Below, in pieces: positions 51,712 through 60,704 of a DNA stretch of 64,000 bases (the first letter of the stretch is position 1; every line of letters starts with the position of its first letter). Source of the DNA: Planomicrobium sp. CPCC 101110 (GTDB lineage: Bacteria > Bacillota > Bacilli > Bacillales_A > Planococcaceae); contig NZ_VOHD01000006.1 of assembly GCF_007859395.1 (NCBI RefSeq), positions 248,001 to 312,000 of the forward strand, in the 5' to 3' direction. The notes beneath the pieces are model-generated. The model saw nothing but the letters and a program-made list of their open reading frames with translations, had not been told where the DNA came from and did no database searches. The position numbers were made by a program, and so were the translations under genes.

Positions 51712-52950
51712 TCAACTTCCCCTTTCTATCTGTCCACAAAAAGTTTCTTCGTTTTGTTTGTAAGCCATACTGGCAATCCATAGCAGAATCGAGAGAAACA
51801 GCATGACAGAAGTCGCTGCAATCACAGAAAATCGGATGGATATCATATGGGCCGCCGCTCCAATCGTGATGGCAGCTATGATAATCAGCCCTGCTTCAAG
51901 CAGGCTGTACAGACTGACGATTCTTCCCATCATTTCCACAGGTATATTGTTCTGCGAAAAAGTTTGGAACCCTGTGTTGGCAAAAGCAAGGGCAAAAGCC
52001 AGCATAAAAAATCCGATGGCAGCAGCAGTAAACGTGCTGGAAAAAGCATAGAACAAATAACCAGCCGAAACGAAAAACGCCCCTCCTCCAATCAGGAAAG
52101 AAGGAGGCAGGCTCTTTGCAAAAGCCGCATTGACTCCAGCTCCAGCAATGATGCCCGCTCCAGCTATACTAACTAAAAATCCATACTCACTATCTGCCAA
52201 TAAGAGCACTGCTTTGGCAAATGAGGCTTCCTGTGAATCGATGGCAGTTGCCATGACCATGAAACAGCTGAAAAGAAAGAAGATTATCATGATGCCTGGC
52301 GATATACGGCTAAAAGTCATGACCTCATTCCAGTCTTTCTTGATCATGGCCCTCGACATAGGCAAACCGGATTTTCCGGCAAGCTCAGATTCTTCTAACT
52401 GGGGCAGGCCCATCTTCACTAGTCCTGATAGAAACAAAGCAATGGCATTGATATAAATCGCAGCTACCGGCGTGCCGACCATAAAAAGAATGCCCGCAAT
52501 AGCAGGGCCGATCAAAAAAGCGCCAGAATCAATCAAGCTTCTGAAAGCATTGAACTGCTGCCTCCCTTCACGCGGAATCAGCTTGGCAATATAAGCCATC
52601 GAAGCCGGTTCAAACATAGCTCCCGCCATATTTATGGCTAAAACAAGCAGATAAATCCCCCATAACGTTGAAGAAAATGGCAATATGAGGAGCAGCGCCG
52701 CTCTTAGCACATCCAGGATGACCATCAGAGTTCGCTTGTCCGTCCGGTCCACGACACTGCCAGCCCAGCCGTTGGTCAATAAAGCCGCGACAGGTTTGAT
52801 AATATACAAACCTGCAACAGCAAACGGCGAATGGGTCATTTCCAGAACGATCAGATTAAGTGCAATAAGGTATACCCACGCGCCAAAATTGGAGATGCCA
52901 ATTCCAGTCAGAAGCAATAACGGGTCTTTCCAAACTTTCATTTTAATCAT
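51712..52950 (-). CDS. MFS efflux transporter, T-box controlled
   Basis: A 412-residue MFS protein with 12 hydrophobic helices and the motif A-like loop NGWAGSVVDRTDKRTLMVIL, typical of the macrolide-efflux/EntS-type exporters of Gram-positives. GGGAGGGAG precedes ATG 52950. A T-box leader lies directly upstream, so it should be induced when a particular tRNA is uncharged. It may export an amino-acid analogue, antibiotic or amino acid; the substrate and the tRNA cannot be read with confidence. Confidence 0.9.
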   Translation of the reverse strand: MIKMKVWKDPLLLLTGIGISNFGAWVYLIALNLIVLEMTHSPFAVAGLYIIKPVAALLTNGWAGSVVDRTDKRTLMVILDVLRAALLLILPFSSTLWGIYLLVLAINMAGAMFEPASMAYIAKLIPREGRQQFNAFRSLIDSGAFLIGPAIAGILFMVGTPVAAIYINAIALFLSGLVKMGLPQLEESELAGKSGLPMSRAMIKKDWNEVMTFSRISPGIMIIFFLFSCFMVMATAIDSQEASFAKAVLLLADSEYGFLVSIAGAGIIAGAGVNAAFAKSLPPSFLIGGGAFFVSAGYLFYAFSSTFTAAAIGFFMLAFALAFANTGFQTFSQNNIPVEMMGRIVSLYSLLEAGLIIIAAITIGAAAHMISIRFSVIAATSVMLFLSILLWIASMAYKQNEETFCGQIERGS

Positions 52951-52985
52951 GGAAAACTCCCTCCCTTCCCTTATTTAGACAAAAC

Positions 52986-53165
52986 AAAAATCTCGTCCCC
53001 AAGACAGCAGTCTTGGGGACGAGATTTTTATAATCGTGGTGCCACCCCTATTCACCGATATGTCGCCATACCGGACTCTTTCGGTACAGCGATGATTCGC
53101 TCATACCTCAGCCCTGCAACGGGAGCCCCGCCACACCATCCCCTCCCAACGAGGTTTCTTTGTGG
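52986..53165 (-). promoter_or_regulatory. T-box riboswitch upstream of an MFS transporter
   Basis: Minus strand: T-box TAGGGGTGGCACCACG (53035-53050), then terminator AATCTCGTCCCCAAGAC with its perfect complement (52986-53029, 4-nt loop) and T-tract. Upstream GGGAG ... CTCCC encloses GGGATGGTGTGGCGGGG (about 53120-53146), a Stem I distal loop, nested in ACCTC/GAGGT. Stem I seems short, and no specifier codon can be assigned securely. Confidence 0.85.
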
Positions 53166-53193
53166 AGCTCAGAAATTTGGTTCAACAACAAAC

Positions 53194-53397
53194 TCATGCC
53201 CTATTACACCAAACAAGAGCTCTCTTGGATGAAAATTTGTTGCCTACTCTTCTCTTCAACGCTTTTGATTTTTTGATTTCCACTATATTACCATAAGGCA
53301 AACCTTTTGCATCTTGTATTATTTTGATTTTTGCGCGAATATAAAGCCATTCTCTTTTTGCATCAACAGTAATATTCATTTTCTGCTTCCACAACAT
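53194..53397 (-). CDS. possible small protein or remnant, 67 aa
   Basis: A basic reading frame (MNITVDAKREWLYIRAKIKI, then KGLPYGNIVEIKKSKALKRR) that reads like authentic protein sequence but has no ribosome binding site, and its end lies just upstream of the T-box leader. Could be a decayed gene; no family recognised. Confidence 0.35.
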   Translation of the reverse strand: MLWKQKMNITVDAKREWLYIRAKIKIIQDAKGLPYGNIVEIKKSKALKRRVGNKFSSKRALVWCNRA

Positions 53398-53423
53398 TCA
53401 ATGCTGCTGGAACTTTGAGAAGG

Positions 53424-54452
53424 TCAATTGTAAAGGTTGGCAGCCGCACCAATCACGGAGGCCCGAATTGCCTCCTGGTCTTCTAAAGCTGCAAGATCCG
53501 CTATTCCTCCTGTGACCACTGCTCCAATCACTCTTACATTGTCTTCGGTTAAATCTTCGGAGCTGCCTTTTAAATTGTTTGCAATCCGTTCGTATTCGCC
53601 AAAATATTTTCCTTTTTCGTTGCTCAACCCCATATTTATATTATCGAGAAATCCTTGTACACTTAGTTCAGGATGTTCACTAAACTCATCAAATCCATAT
53701 ACCTGAGTAGCCAATTCAGGGGTTGGATCAATAATATATAGTTCTTCCGAACCAGCACTTCTATTATCAATCCTGTCGATATCATCCTTTGAATAGGTAT
53801 CTACCCAAAACCACTTTAATGTCACTCCTTCAGGAATCATTTCCCTAATTTCATCGACAGAATAATTTTTGTCGAATGACAAACCAAGCTCTGCTACTGT
53901 CTGTTCAGGGAAATCAGCCAATTGGCTAATTTCATCAGCCACTTCCTTGTATACGACTTCAGGATGATAAAATTCCAAAAGGCGCTGCTTTGTTTCGCGA
54001 TCGAAAGATTTCACTCCACCGCCAGCTTTTTCTATTTGAATTGGTGAATGGTCGCCAGCTAAACCGCTAACACCGCCAAACAAGCTGTATGTCACCACTT
54101 CCGAACTCCAATCAACCGGTATTCCTTCCAGTTCTTTGTAACGGTCAAATGTCAGGATACTTTGAAAGAAACCATTTCCTGCTTGTTGCGGCCCTGCCTC
54201 CTGAATGTTTGGATCAGTAATTTCACTAAATAGATGAATATCATGAATGGCATTCGCTTCACTCCATCTCATTATTGAAAGCCAGGAAAAACCAAAAGCT
54301 ATTAATAGAAAAAACAAAACCAATGCTGAAACAATAATGTTCCGGATAATAGTCTTTCTTCTTGCTTTGCCGATAATTTTTGAAAACGAATTGTTTGGAT
54401 TTCCCTCTTGAAACATCTCTTCCAGGCCTCGTTCTTTTTTATCTCTTGTCAT
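53424..54452 (-). CDS. anti-sigma factor (sigma-factor regulator domain) for the adjacent ECF sigma
   Basis: A 342-residue single-pass membrane protein: cytoplasmic N-terminus (about 1-40, EEMFQEGNPNNSFSKIIGKARRKT), one helix IIVSALVLFFLLIAFGFSWL, and a large extracytoplasmic domain ending in RVIGAVVTGGIADLAALEDQ. This matches the sigma-factor-regulator N- and C-terminal domains found beside ECF sigma genes. ATG 54452 with GGGAGGAG inside the end of the sigma gene, 7 bases after its stop: a coupled operon. It would hold the sigma factor inactive until an envelope signal arrives. Confidence 0.88.
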   Translation of the reverse strand: MTRDKKERGLEEMFQEGNPNNSFSKIIGKARRKTIIRNIIVSALVLFFLLIAFGFSWLSIMRWSEANAIHDIHLFSEITDPNIQEAGPQQAGNGFFQSILTFDRYKELEGIPVDWSSEVVTYSLFGGVSGLAGDHSPIQIEKAGGGVKSFDRETKQRLLEFYHPEVVYKEVADEISQLADFPEQTVAELGLSFDKNYSVDEIREMIPEGVTLKWFWVDTYSKDDIDRIDNRSAGSEELYIIDPTPELATQVYGFDEFSEHPELSVQGFLDNINMGLSNEKGKYFGEYERIANNLKGSSEDLTEDNVRVIGAVVTGGIADLAALEDQEAIRASVIGAAANLYN

Positions 54453-54459
54453 ATTTTCT

Positions 54460-54954
54460 CTACTCCTCCCCATACCGTTCTTTGAAGGCTTTTCTCGCCC
54501 GAAACAAATAGGTTTTTACCATACCGATATTCAAATCCAGTAAACCTGAAATTTCCGCATAGCTTAACTCCATTTCATACTTCAGCAGCAGCAATTGTTT
54601 TTGAAGGGGCGGCAACTGATTGAGAATGGATTCTATCTCACTTCTCATTTCGCTCTGTTCAATCTGTTCTTGTGGCAAAGAAGAATCATCTGCGAAATCG
54701 AGGTTTTCAAATGTGATACGCACATCCTTCTTTTGCTTGCGGCATAAATCATAATATTGATTGACTGAAACTCGAAATAGCCAGCTATATGCTTTGTTTG
54801 GATTGACCGATTCTATGTATAGCATCAGTTTATACAGCGATTCTTGTACAATATCTTCAGCATCCCGCTGGTTAGCGCCCATTTTTACTAAGTATTTGAA
54901 TATGATGTCTGTTTTCCCTTGTAATGCTCGATACAATTCCTCTTGCGGGCTCAA
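54460..54954 (-). CDS. ECF-type RNA polymerase sigma factor
   Basis: A 164-residue sigma-70 family protein. Region 2 is KYLVKMGANQRDAEDIVQESLYKLML and region 2.4 AYSWLFRVSVNQYYDLCRKQK; region 4 is LPPLQKQLLLLKYEMELSYAEISGLLDLNIGMVKTYLFRARKAF. Start at TTG 54954, 7 bases after AAGGAGGGG, rather than ATG six codons earlier that lies over that site. Followed by its anti-sigma gene. A promoter resembling ECF sites precedes it, so autoregulation is likely. Confidence 0.92.
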   Translation of the reverse strand: MSPQEELYRALQGKTDIIFKYLVKMGANQRDAEDIVQESLYKLMLYIESVNPNKAYSWLFRVSVNQYYDLCRKQKKDVRITFENLDFADDSSLPQEQIEQSEMRSEIESILNQLPPLQKQLLLLKYEMELSYAEISGLLDLNIGMVKTYLFRARKAFKERYGEE

Positions 54955-54975
54955 TAGTTCCCCTCCTTCCATTAA

Positions 54976-55003
54976 TAGACCTTTACACTTTTAAAAAGTT
55001 AAC
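54976..55003 (-). promoter_or_regulatory. candidate ECF-type autoregulatory promoter
   Basis: Minus strand GTTAACTTTTT (54998-55003 and following) with a downstream GTCTA (54976-54980) about 17 bases after AAC; the AAC ... GTC pattern is that of ECF sigma promoters. By eye only. Confidence 0.45.
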
Positions 55004-55084
55004 ACTGAATATAATATTTCTTTGAAATGGTTATAATATGCAATGAATGCATAAGAAAAAAACCCATCTTGTTAATGATGGATT

Positions 55085-55258
55085 TTATATGGATAAAGTG
55101 AATTTTAATCCTTTGACAGATGCACCTGTGCCGCAACAAAAATATAAATAACGAGACGTCAATAAATATCCATCAAATCCTTTGCACTCCTTTTGGATTT
55201 TTTCAAATCCTGCAACTGACAAAAGAGAGACCAATGCAAGCATGACAAAAGGCCTCAT
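55085..55258 (-). CDS. possible small exported protein, 57 aa (weak)
   Basis: A frame starting MRPFVMLALVSLLSVAGFEK, resembling a signal peptide, followed by a short Cys-containing tail (YFCCGTGASVKG). No good ribosome site. Listed as a weak candidate only. Confidence 0.3.
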   Translation of the reverse strand: MRPFVMLALVSLLSVAGFEKIQKECKGFDGYLLTSRYLYFCCGTGASVKGLKFTLSI

Positions 55259-55339
55259 TGGTTTTATGTGCACCGAATACATATAGTGAAAAGATAATCG
55301 CAACGAGCTGAAAGGTTATTCTTTGTGGTTGTAACACGT

Positions 55340-55621
55340 TCAAATTCCTCTCTCTTGTTTGCGTGCCCGTACTCCTTTTTTATAAGCAACGAGTAAAATC
55401 CAAAAACCTGCTGTCAAGCCGACAAATGCAGCTGGAATTAAGAAAGGGGAGAAGGTCCCGCCGAAAGCCACTTCCGATTGAAGCATCTCTGCGCTTTCCC
55501 ATGCATTTGCTATATTCGGCCTGAACATTAAAGCCTTTACATACCCTGACGCGAATTCCGCAACAAAATAGATGAGCTGTATAGCCGCTGCCGCCAGCAA
55601 GGCATACATAAACCTTTTCAT
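55340..55621 (-). CDS. small membrane protein, 93 aa
   Basis: Two hydrophobic helices (about 5-30 and 60-82) separated by a polar loop (NIANAWESAEMLQSEVAFGG), basic tail KKGVRARKQERG. GAGGAGGGGATTGG precedes ATG 55621. No family recognised. Confidence 0.72.
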   Translation of the reverse strand: MKRFMYALLAAAAIQLIYFVAEFASGYVKALMFRPNIANAWESAEMLQSEVAFGGTFSPFLIPAAFVGLTAGFWILLVAYKKGVRARKQERGI

Positions 55622-55720
55622 TCCAATCCCCTCCTCTTTTTCTAAATTTTAGCATATTATTCTTTAAAAATTATTTTCTATCCTCATCAATTTGTATACA
55701 ATACGCCAGTTACTTCATCA

Positions 55721-55758
55721 AAAAAAGAGAAAATGCTCCGATTTGGGCATTTTCTCTC
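55721..55758 (-). terminator. terminator of the EamA gene
   Basis: AGAGAAAATGC / GCATTTTCTCT stem, 10-nt loop, T-tract on the minus strand. Confidence 0.92.
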
Positions 55759-55781
55759 CGAGTTTCCATGAAGGATAGCTT

Positions 55782-56684
55782 CTACTGCTGTTCAATCTCT
55801 TTCCCGCTGCGCGGGACCGTCCGCAAAAAACCAAGGGCAATCGCGGCTCCCGCACAGCCAAACAAGCAGCCGAACAACAGGTAAAGGGTTGGCTCTGAAT
55901 CGCCGATTGCCACTGACGCCACGCCGCCGATTGCCGGAAACAGTGCAACCATATAACCGCTGGTGGCAGCGCCGATTTTTTCGACAAGTTTCAGGTAGAA
56001 CATCCAGGCCCCAAAAGAAGCCACTACCGTCAAATACGCCAGTGCGCCAAGATAGGAAATGGATGTCGGAAGATAAAAGTTTTGCCCTTGAAAAGCGCAT
56101 ATGCTGAGCAGCAGGATGGCTGCGACACATCCGCCAATGCTGTTGGAATAGACGGGATGGATGCCTTTTCTGGCGTTTCTGGCAGAACTTGCATCCCCAA
56201 TTGCCGTAAGGATGGTGCCAAGCAGCGCAATGCCGATTCCTTTTACGTAAGTGATTTCGAACCCGGCCCTCAGCAAAGGATACACTACGATGCAAACACC
56301 GATAAGGCTGACCGTTCCACCTGCAATCACTTGCGGATCCAAGCGTTCTTTCAGGAAAAGACGCAGCGCTATCGGAGTCAGGACAGCTTTAAGCGAAAAG
56401 ATCAACGTCACCATAGCTGCCGCACTCCAAATGGTCCCATAGTAAAGAAACAGGTAGCTTAAAGCAAAATTGCATACCCCGAAAATGGCGATGGGCAAGA
56501 AATCTTTTGGGGAAGGCCAGCCTTTTGGCCGCTTCAAGCCCGCCAGCAGAACAAATAAGAAAGCGGCCCCGATCAAGCGGTACGCCAATGATACTTCAAG
56601 ACTAATGGGTGTTCCTTGAATTTTGACTGCTATAAAATTCAGCCCCCATACGACTAAACAAAATATGTACATAAATGCGATCAT
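55782..56684 (-). CDS. EamA/DMT family transporter
   Basis: A 300-residue protein with ten helices in two EamA repeats (WGLNFIAVKIQGTPISLEVS; GDASSARNARKGIHPVYSNS), of the RhaT/YdcZ-like drug-metabolite exporter family. AAGTGGTC precedes ATG 56684. Substrate unknown. It has its own terminator and no partner genes nearby. Confidence 0.9.
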   Translation of the reverse strand: MIAFMYIFCLVVWGLNFIAVKIQGTPISLEVSLAYRLIGAAFLFVLLAGLKRPKGWPSPKDFLPIAIFGVCNFALSYLFLYYGTIWSAAAMVTLIFSLKAVLTPIALRLFLKERLDPQVIAGGTVSLIGVCIVVYPLLRAGFEITYVKGIGIALLGTILTAIGDASSARNARKGIHPVYSNSIGGCVAAILLLSICAFQGQNFYLPTSISYLGALAYLTVVASFGAWMFYLKLVEKIGAATSGYMVALFPAIGGVASVAIGDSEPTLYLLFGCLFGCAGAAIALGFLRTVPRSGKEIEQQ

Positions 56685-57267
56685 TTTTTGACCACTTCTG
56701 TTTCCTCCTCATGGTGTCTTCATGTATTTATTGCAGGATCCATCAGGCGCCTCTAAATTTATAGGTTTGTTTTGCCGGAAGGATATAAATGCAAGCAAAC
56801 CCCCTTCCCTTTTGCTTTATATATCAGCGCCTATGACAGATTTGGCCAAAAGAAACTTCACTGCCCCCTTTAGATTTGGATGGACAATATTCACTCTCTA
56901 ATTTTAAAGCATTTGCTTGTTGGCAATATCCCTCTAAATGGAGAAGATATGAAACCGATTCCTGCTTTTCTCATTTTTCCAGAAACCTGTAATGCGGTAT
57001 TTTTCCATCGACAGTGTGAGAATATCATAGCCAAAAAGAATCATCAAATATTCCTATACCCTTTATGTAACTATTGTCGTATCCTGTTATTTCTCTTTCG
57101 GTGATCTTATAGATATATAAAACCTTCAAACCGTTGTAATGTTATCTTCCGCTTCTCTTATCCCATGTTTTGTGCATTTTCTATGGAGTTTCCAAATTTC
57201 TGTTTAGCACAAAGATGAGCGGGAACATTTAGTTATGTATTCAAAATATGAAATGGAGGTTCTATGA
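56685..57267. other. gene-free 580 bases
   Basis: No supported gene. A plus-strand frame at 56880-57104 lacks a ribosome site and looks like chance. The stretch is AT-rich with T runs; no CsoR-like or other operator was recognised before the Cys-rich gene. Confidence 0.45.
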
Positions 57268-57600
57268 ATGGCACATGAACAGCACCAGGAACTGATTCAG
57301 ATTCTGCACGATTGTGCAGCAGCCTGCAACCATTGTTTTTACGCTTGTCTCCAGGAAGATGATGTGAAGATGATGGCAGAATGCATTCGAACAGACCGGG
57401 AATGTGCGGACATTTGCGCCTTTTTAGAACAGGCAATCACCCGCAATTCACCATTTATCGCTGAACTTGCCGCTGTTTGCGCGAAAGTATGCGAAGCATG
57501 CGGAAAAGAATGCGAAAAACACGCCGATCACCATGAACATTGCCGGCGCTGCGCGGAAGCTTGCTTCAAATGTGCGGAAGCTTGCCGAAACATTGCATAA
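57268..57600 (+). CDS. four-helix-bundle copper-binding protein (DUF326/Csp-like)
   Basis: A 110-residue protein with 16 cysteines spaced along helices (CAAACNHCFYAC, CADIC, CAKVCEACGKEC, HCRRCAEACFKCAEAC) and His pairs (HADHHEHC). This is the pattern of DUF326 copper-storage proteins such as Csp3, which bind many Cu(I) ions inside a four-helix bundle in the cytosol. GGAGG precedes ATG 57268. Next to a two-component system and a YdhK-type lipoprotein, so copper handling is inferred. Terminator follows. Confidence 0.92.
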   Translation: MAHEQHQELIQILHDCAAACNHCFYACLQEDDVKMMAECIRTDRECADICAFLEQAITRNSPFIAELAAVCAKVCEACGKECEKHADHHEHCRRCAEACFKCAEACRNIA

Positions 57601-57607
57601 TCCCTCA

Positions 57608-57647
57608 TAAAAAGGCTGGGCGGAATTTTTTCCGTCCAGCCTTTTTA
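57608..57647. terminator. bidirectional terminator
   Basis: AAAAAGGCTGG / CCAGCCTTTTT with the inner GCGGA/TCCG continuing; T-tract on both sides between the Cys-rich gene and the response regulator. Confidence 0.9.
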
Positions 57648-57649
57648 TG

Positions 57650-58327
57650 TTATTCCACTTCGTTTATCCACTTGTACCCCATTCCCCAGACAGTCAGGAA
57701 ATGATCATCGATTGGAAAACCTGCCTGCCTGATTTTCTCCCGGACATTTCGCACATGGGAGTCGATCGTCCGGCCTTCCGTCTCAGAATCATATCCCCAG
57801 ATCACTTCGATCAATTGCTCTCTTGTATAGACTTTGTTGGGATTGTTCAAAAGATGGCCGACCATCAGGAATTCTTTGGGGGTCAACTTAATGGAATGTT
57901 CAAAGTATGAAAGTTCAAACCGGTCCGCATCCCATACCAAACCGTTCACTTCGATTCTATTTTTAGGGGATCTTCTGCGCAGCAGTGCTTCCATCCGCGC
58001 CAGCAGCTCCCCTTCGTGGAAAGGTTTTGTGATATAATCGTCCGCACCTATCTTCAAACCTTTGATGATATCCTCCTGCTGCTGGCGTGCGGTCAGCATA
58101 ATGATCGGAACATCCGAAAACTTTCTGATTTCACCGCAAAGTTCCCATCCATCCATTTCCGGCATCATGACATCCAGCAAAACAAGATCGAACTGTTCTT
58201 TTTCCAAATATGCCAGCGCTTCAAAAGGCCCTAATGCTTTTTGGCATTTGTATTGATGAGGCTTCAAATACAAAGCCACAAGATCGAGCATCCTCTGTTC
58301 ATCATCAACCAGTAATACCTTCCGCAT
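57650..58327 (-). CDS. OmpR-family response regulator
   Basis: A 225-residue regulator: receiver domain with DDE pocket, phospho-acceptor D52 in LLDVMMPEMDG, Lys in ITKPFHEGE; C-terminal winged helix (LTPKEFLMVGHLLNNPNKVY and EGRTIDSHVRNVREKIR). AAAGGGGGG precedes ATG 58327. Its start overlaps the end of the histidine kinase gene by 23 bases; the kinase is transcribed first, the less usual order. Target genes probably include its neighbours. Confidence 0.94.
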   Translation of the reverse strand: MRKVLLVDDEQRMLDLVALYLKPHQYKCQKALGPFEALAYLEKEQFDLVLLDVMMPEMDGWELCGEIRKFSDVPIIMLTARQQQEDIIKGLKIGADDYITKPFHEGELLARMEALLRRRSPKNRIEVNGLVWDADRFELSYFEHSIKLTPKEFLMVGHLLNNPNKVYTREQLIEVIWGYDSETEGRTIDSHVRNVREKIRQAGFPIDDHFLTVWGMGYKWINEVE

Positions 58328-59708
58328 GCAAATCCCCCCTTTCCAGCAGAATGTTCACAACAGTCCCCTTGCCATATTCGCTTTGGAGCTCGATATGGCC
58401 GCCGTGCAATCCAACTATTTCTTTTGCGATAGCCAGTCCCAACCCGCTGCCTCCAAGCTGCCGGGACCTCGATTTGTCGACCCGGTACAGCCGGTCGAAA
58501 ACAAAAGGGATGTCCGCTTCCTGAATGCCTTCCCCTTCATCCTGGACGCTTATGGAAATATGAGCGTCGTCCTGCTTTCCCTGAAGAACCACCTTTGTGC
58601 CTTCTTTGGAATATTTCCGCGCGTTGTCCAATATATTCAGCAGTACTTGCTGGAACCGTTCACGGTCGATGAACGCGATGATGTTGGGATCGCAATGGAC
58701 AGACAAGGAAATTCGCTTTTCTTCAAACACCGGCCGGACCAAGTTGATGACAGACCGGAACAGTTCATCAAGCGAAACCGCCTTTTTTTGGATGGAGAAT
58801 TGATTTTGGTCAAGTTGGGCCAATTCAAAAAGGTGCTGGACCAATGCTGTCAGATGGGCGGTTTCTTCCCTTATGATTGAGATGTATTCCCTTTTTTCCT
58901 CTTCGGAAGTATCCGGCCTGCCCGCAATGTCGGCATATCCTTTGATGTAGGTTAAAGGAGTGCGCAGCTCATGTGAAATGCTTGCCAAAAAATCGTTGCG
59001 CGCATTTTTCAGGCGGCCCAAGTCGTTGGATAAGGCGGTGATGGAATTTGCCAATTCGCCCAGTTCATCCTGCCGCCCCATATGGAGTTTCACATGATTG
59101 TTTCCTTTGCTGATTTGTTCGGTCGCTTCTTTCATTCGGATCAACGGCTTTGTAATCAATCGGGACAACAGAAAAATCGTGATAATGGTCAATCCGAGCG
59201 CAATGAGGCCGACAACCAAAAACTGGTTTCTCAAATGGCTGACCCGTTCTTTGATGGGGCCAGTCTCTGCAAACATAAAAACATGCCCCCGGTGCTTTCC
59301 GGCCACGGTGATGGGACTATCGGTCGCGATAAACTGTTTTGCTTTCCACCGCTCTTCCACAATCCCCCCTTCATGGGAAGTTGTTTGAAAATCGGTATGC
59401 TCCAAAACGTCGAGCATTTCAGGTACAACCTGATCCGAATGGGCGAGCTGCTTACCGGACTCATCTGTAATGATGACGATAAAATCGGAAGCCGACTCCA
59501 TCATGGCCACGTGGTTCAACGTTTCCGGTTCAAAACTGTCTTCCAATACTTCACTATGCGTATTTCCTCTCGCAAGCAGATTCGCCATCACTTCATCCAC
59601 CCGTTCATTGACAAACGTAATGTACAAGGTTAGAAATAAAACCGATTCAATAAAAATGATAAATACGAAAAACAGCAATCCGATCTTTAATGCGACTTTA
59701 TTTAACAT
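58305..59708 (-). CDS. sensor histidine kinase
   Basis: A 467-residue membrane kinase: TM1 about 8-32, an extracytoplasmic sensor of about 130 residues, TM2 about 163-185, HAMP (RLITKPLIRMKEATEQI), HisKA with H246 in SISHELRTPL, HATPase_c with DNARKYS, DEGEGIQ and GGSGLGLAI. AAAGAGGTA precedes ATG 59708. Pairs with the overlapping OmpR-type regulator. The signal is unknown; neighbours suggest copper or envelope stress. Confidence 0.94.
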   Translation of the reverse strand: MLNKVALKIGLLFFVFIIFIESVLFLTLYITFVNERVDEVMANLLARGNTHSEVLEDSFEPETLNHVAMMESASDFIVIITDESGKQLAHSDQVVPEMLDVLEHTDFQTTSHEGGIVEERWKAKQFIATDSPITVAGKHRGHVFMFAETGPIKERVSHLRNQFLVVGLIALGLTIITIFLLSRLITKPLIRMKEATEQISKGNNHVKLHMGRQDELGELANSITALSNDLGRLKNARNDFLASISHELRTPLTYIKGYADIAGRPDTSEEEKREYISIIREETAHLTALVQHLFELAQLDQNQFSIQKKAVSLDELFRSVINLVRPVFEEKRISLSVHCDPNIIAFIDRERFQQVLLNILDNARKYSKEGTKVVLQGKQDDAHISISVQDEGEGIQEADIPFVFDRLYRVDKSRSRQLGGSGLGLAIAKEIVGLHGGHIELQSEYGKGTVVNILLERGDLHAEGITG

Positions 59709-59786
59709 GGCATACCTCTTTAAGGGTTATGGATAAGAAGAAACCGTCCTGCGCCGGCAGCTTTTTGCAGCCGCAACTTGCAAGCT

Positions 59787-60704
59787 TTAACGCATGGATT
59801 TCCAGGTCTGTGCGCCGTCTTTAGACAAAAAAGCATCTCCTCGGAAAGTATAGATGGCGAGTTCCAACTCATCAGCGGGATTTTGCGCAATGAACGCGAT
59901 GGCGTCTTCTTTCATTTCCGGAAGCTTCAGCTCCTCCACTTTTCCGTTTTCAATAGTATACTTCATCAAAGTTGCAGCTGTACCAAAGCTTGCGTAATAC
60001 AAATGTTTTTTTGTAAAAGCGGCGGCTGTTCCCATCTCTTCTTCGGTAAGCTTCTGGAAATTGGCACCCGCATCTTTTGAAAGATGGATGCCTGTGGAAG
60101 TCGCAGCGGCCATATACTCCGAATCTTCCGGATGAATGGCAAGCCCCGCCACTTCTCCAGTTAAACCGGCAGCTTTGACAGGTCCCCATGTTTTTCCTGC
60201 ATCGCCGCTTCTATGGATTCCTGCTTCAAGCAAGGAATTTTTTGCCGGATTGACCAAAAGAATATCGTGGCTGTTGTAGCCGACTGCCATGGCATGAAAA
60301 TCAGTTTCTCCTTCAAAAGCAACTTCTTCAATGGTTTCACCGCCGTCATTGCTGCGCTGAATTCCCAGGGGATTGGGCAAATCAGAATTCGCGCTCGGGT
60401 GGCCGGATGTAAAGAATCCTTCGTCGACTGCATTGAACCCCATGTAATCGTGGAAATTTCCGGCTGTTTCCAGCCATTTGCCTTCCCGGTATATTTTCAA
60501 TCCGCTGTGCGAAGCAAAATACAGTCCGCCATCATTTCCTGCGTACCCCATCCCGTGGACGTGGCTCAATTCTCCATCAAAGGGGACTTCAAAAGTTTCT
60601 GAAGCCACTTGATTTTCCGGAGCTGCTGTACCGCTTTCGGTGCTGCAGCCCGTCAGCGCGAGCCCGGCGAGAAGCAATCCCGCCAGCTTTCTTTTCTTTT
60701 TCAT
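59787..60704 (-). CDS. F510_1955-type sialidase/BNR-repeat lipoprotein
   Basis: A 305-residue exported lipoprotein: signal peptide with lipobox LTGC (C20), then a beta-propeller-like region with BNR/Asp-box motifs (SNDGGETIEE, SGDAGKTWGP, SKDGAQTW). NCBI calls this family F510_1955 glycosylhydrolase, but enzyme activity is unproven. GGAGGTTC precedes ATG 60704. It lies 78 bases upstream of the kinase on the same strand, so a three-gene operon (lipoprotein-kinase-regulator) is likely. A copper-related role is inference from the neighbourhood. Confidence 0.9.
   Translation of the reverse strand: MKKKRKLAGLLLAGLALTGCSTESGTAAPENQVASETFEVPFDGELSHVHGMGYAGNDGGLYFASHSGLKIYREGKWLETAGNFHDYMGFNAVDEGFFTSGHPSANSDLPNPLGIQRSNDGGETIEEVAFEGETDFHAMAVGYNSHDILLVNPAKNSLLEAGIHRSGDAGKTWGPVKAAGLTGEVAGLAIHPEDSEYMAAATSTGIHLSKDAGANFQKLTEEEMGTAAAFTKKHLYYASFGTAATLMKYTIENGKVEELKLPEMKEDAIAFIAQNPADELELAIYTFRGDAFLSKDGAQTWKSMR

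Noticed and set aside
56880-57104. 74-residue plus-strand open frame
   Set aside because: No ribosome binding site, biased composition, no recognisable domain.
57233-57436. Open frame antisense to the Cys-rich copper protein gene
   Set aside because: Shadow of a gene with unmistakable Cys pattern.
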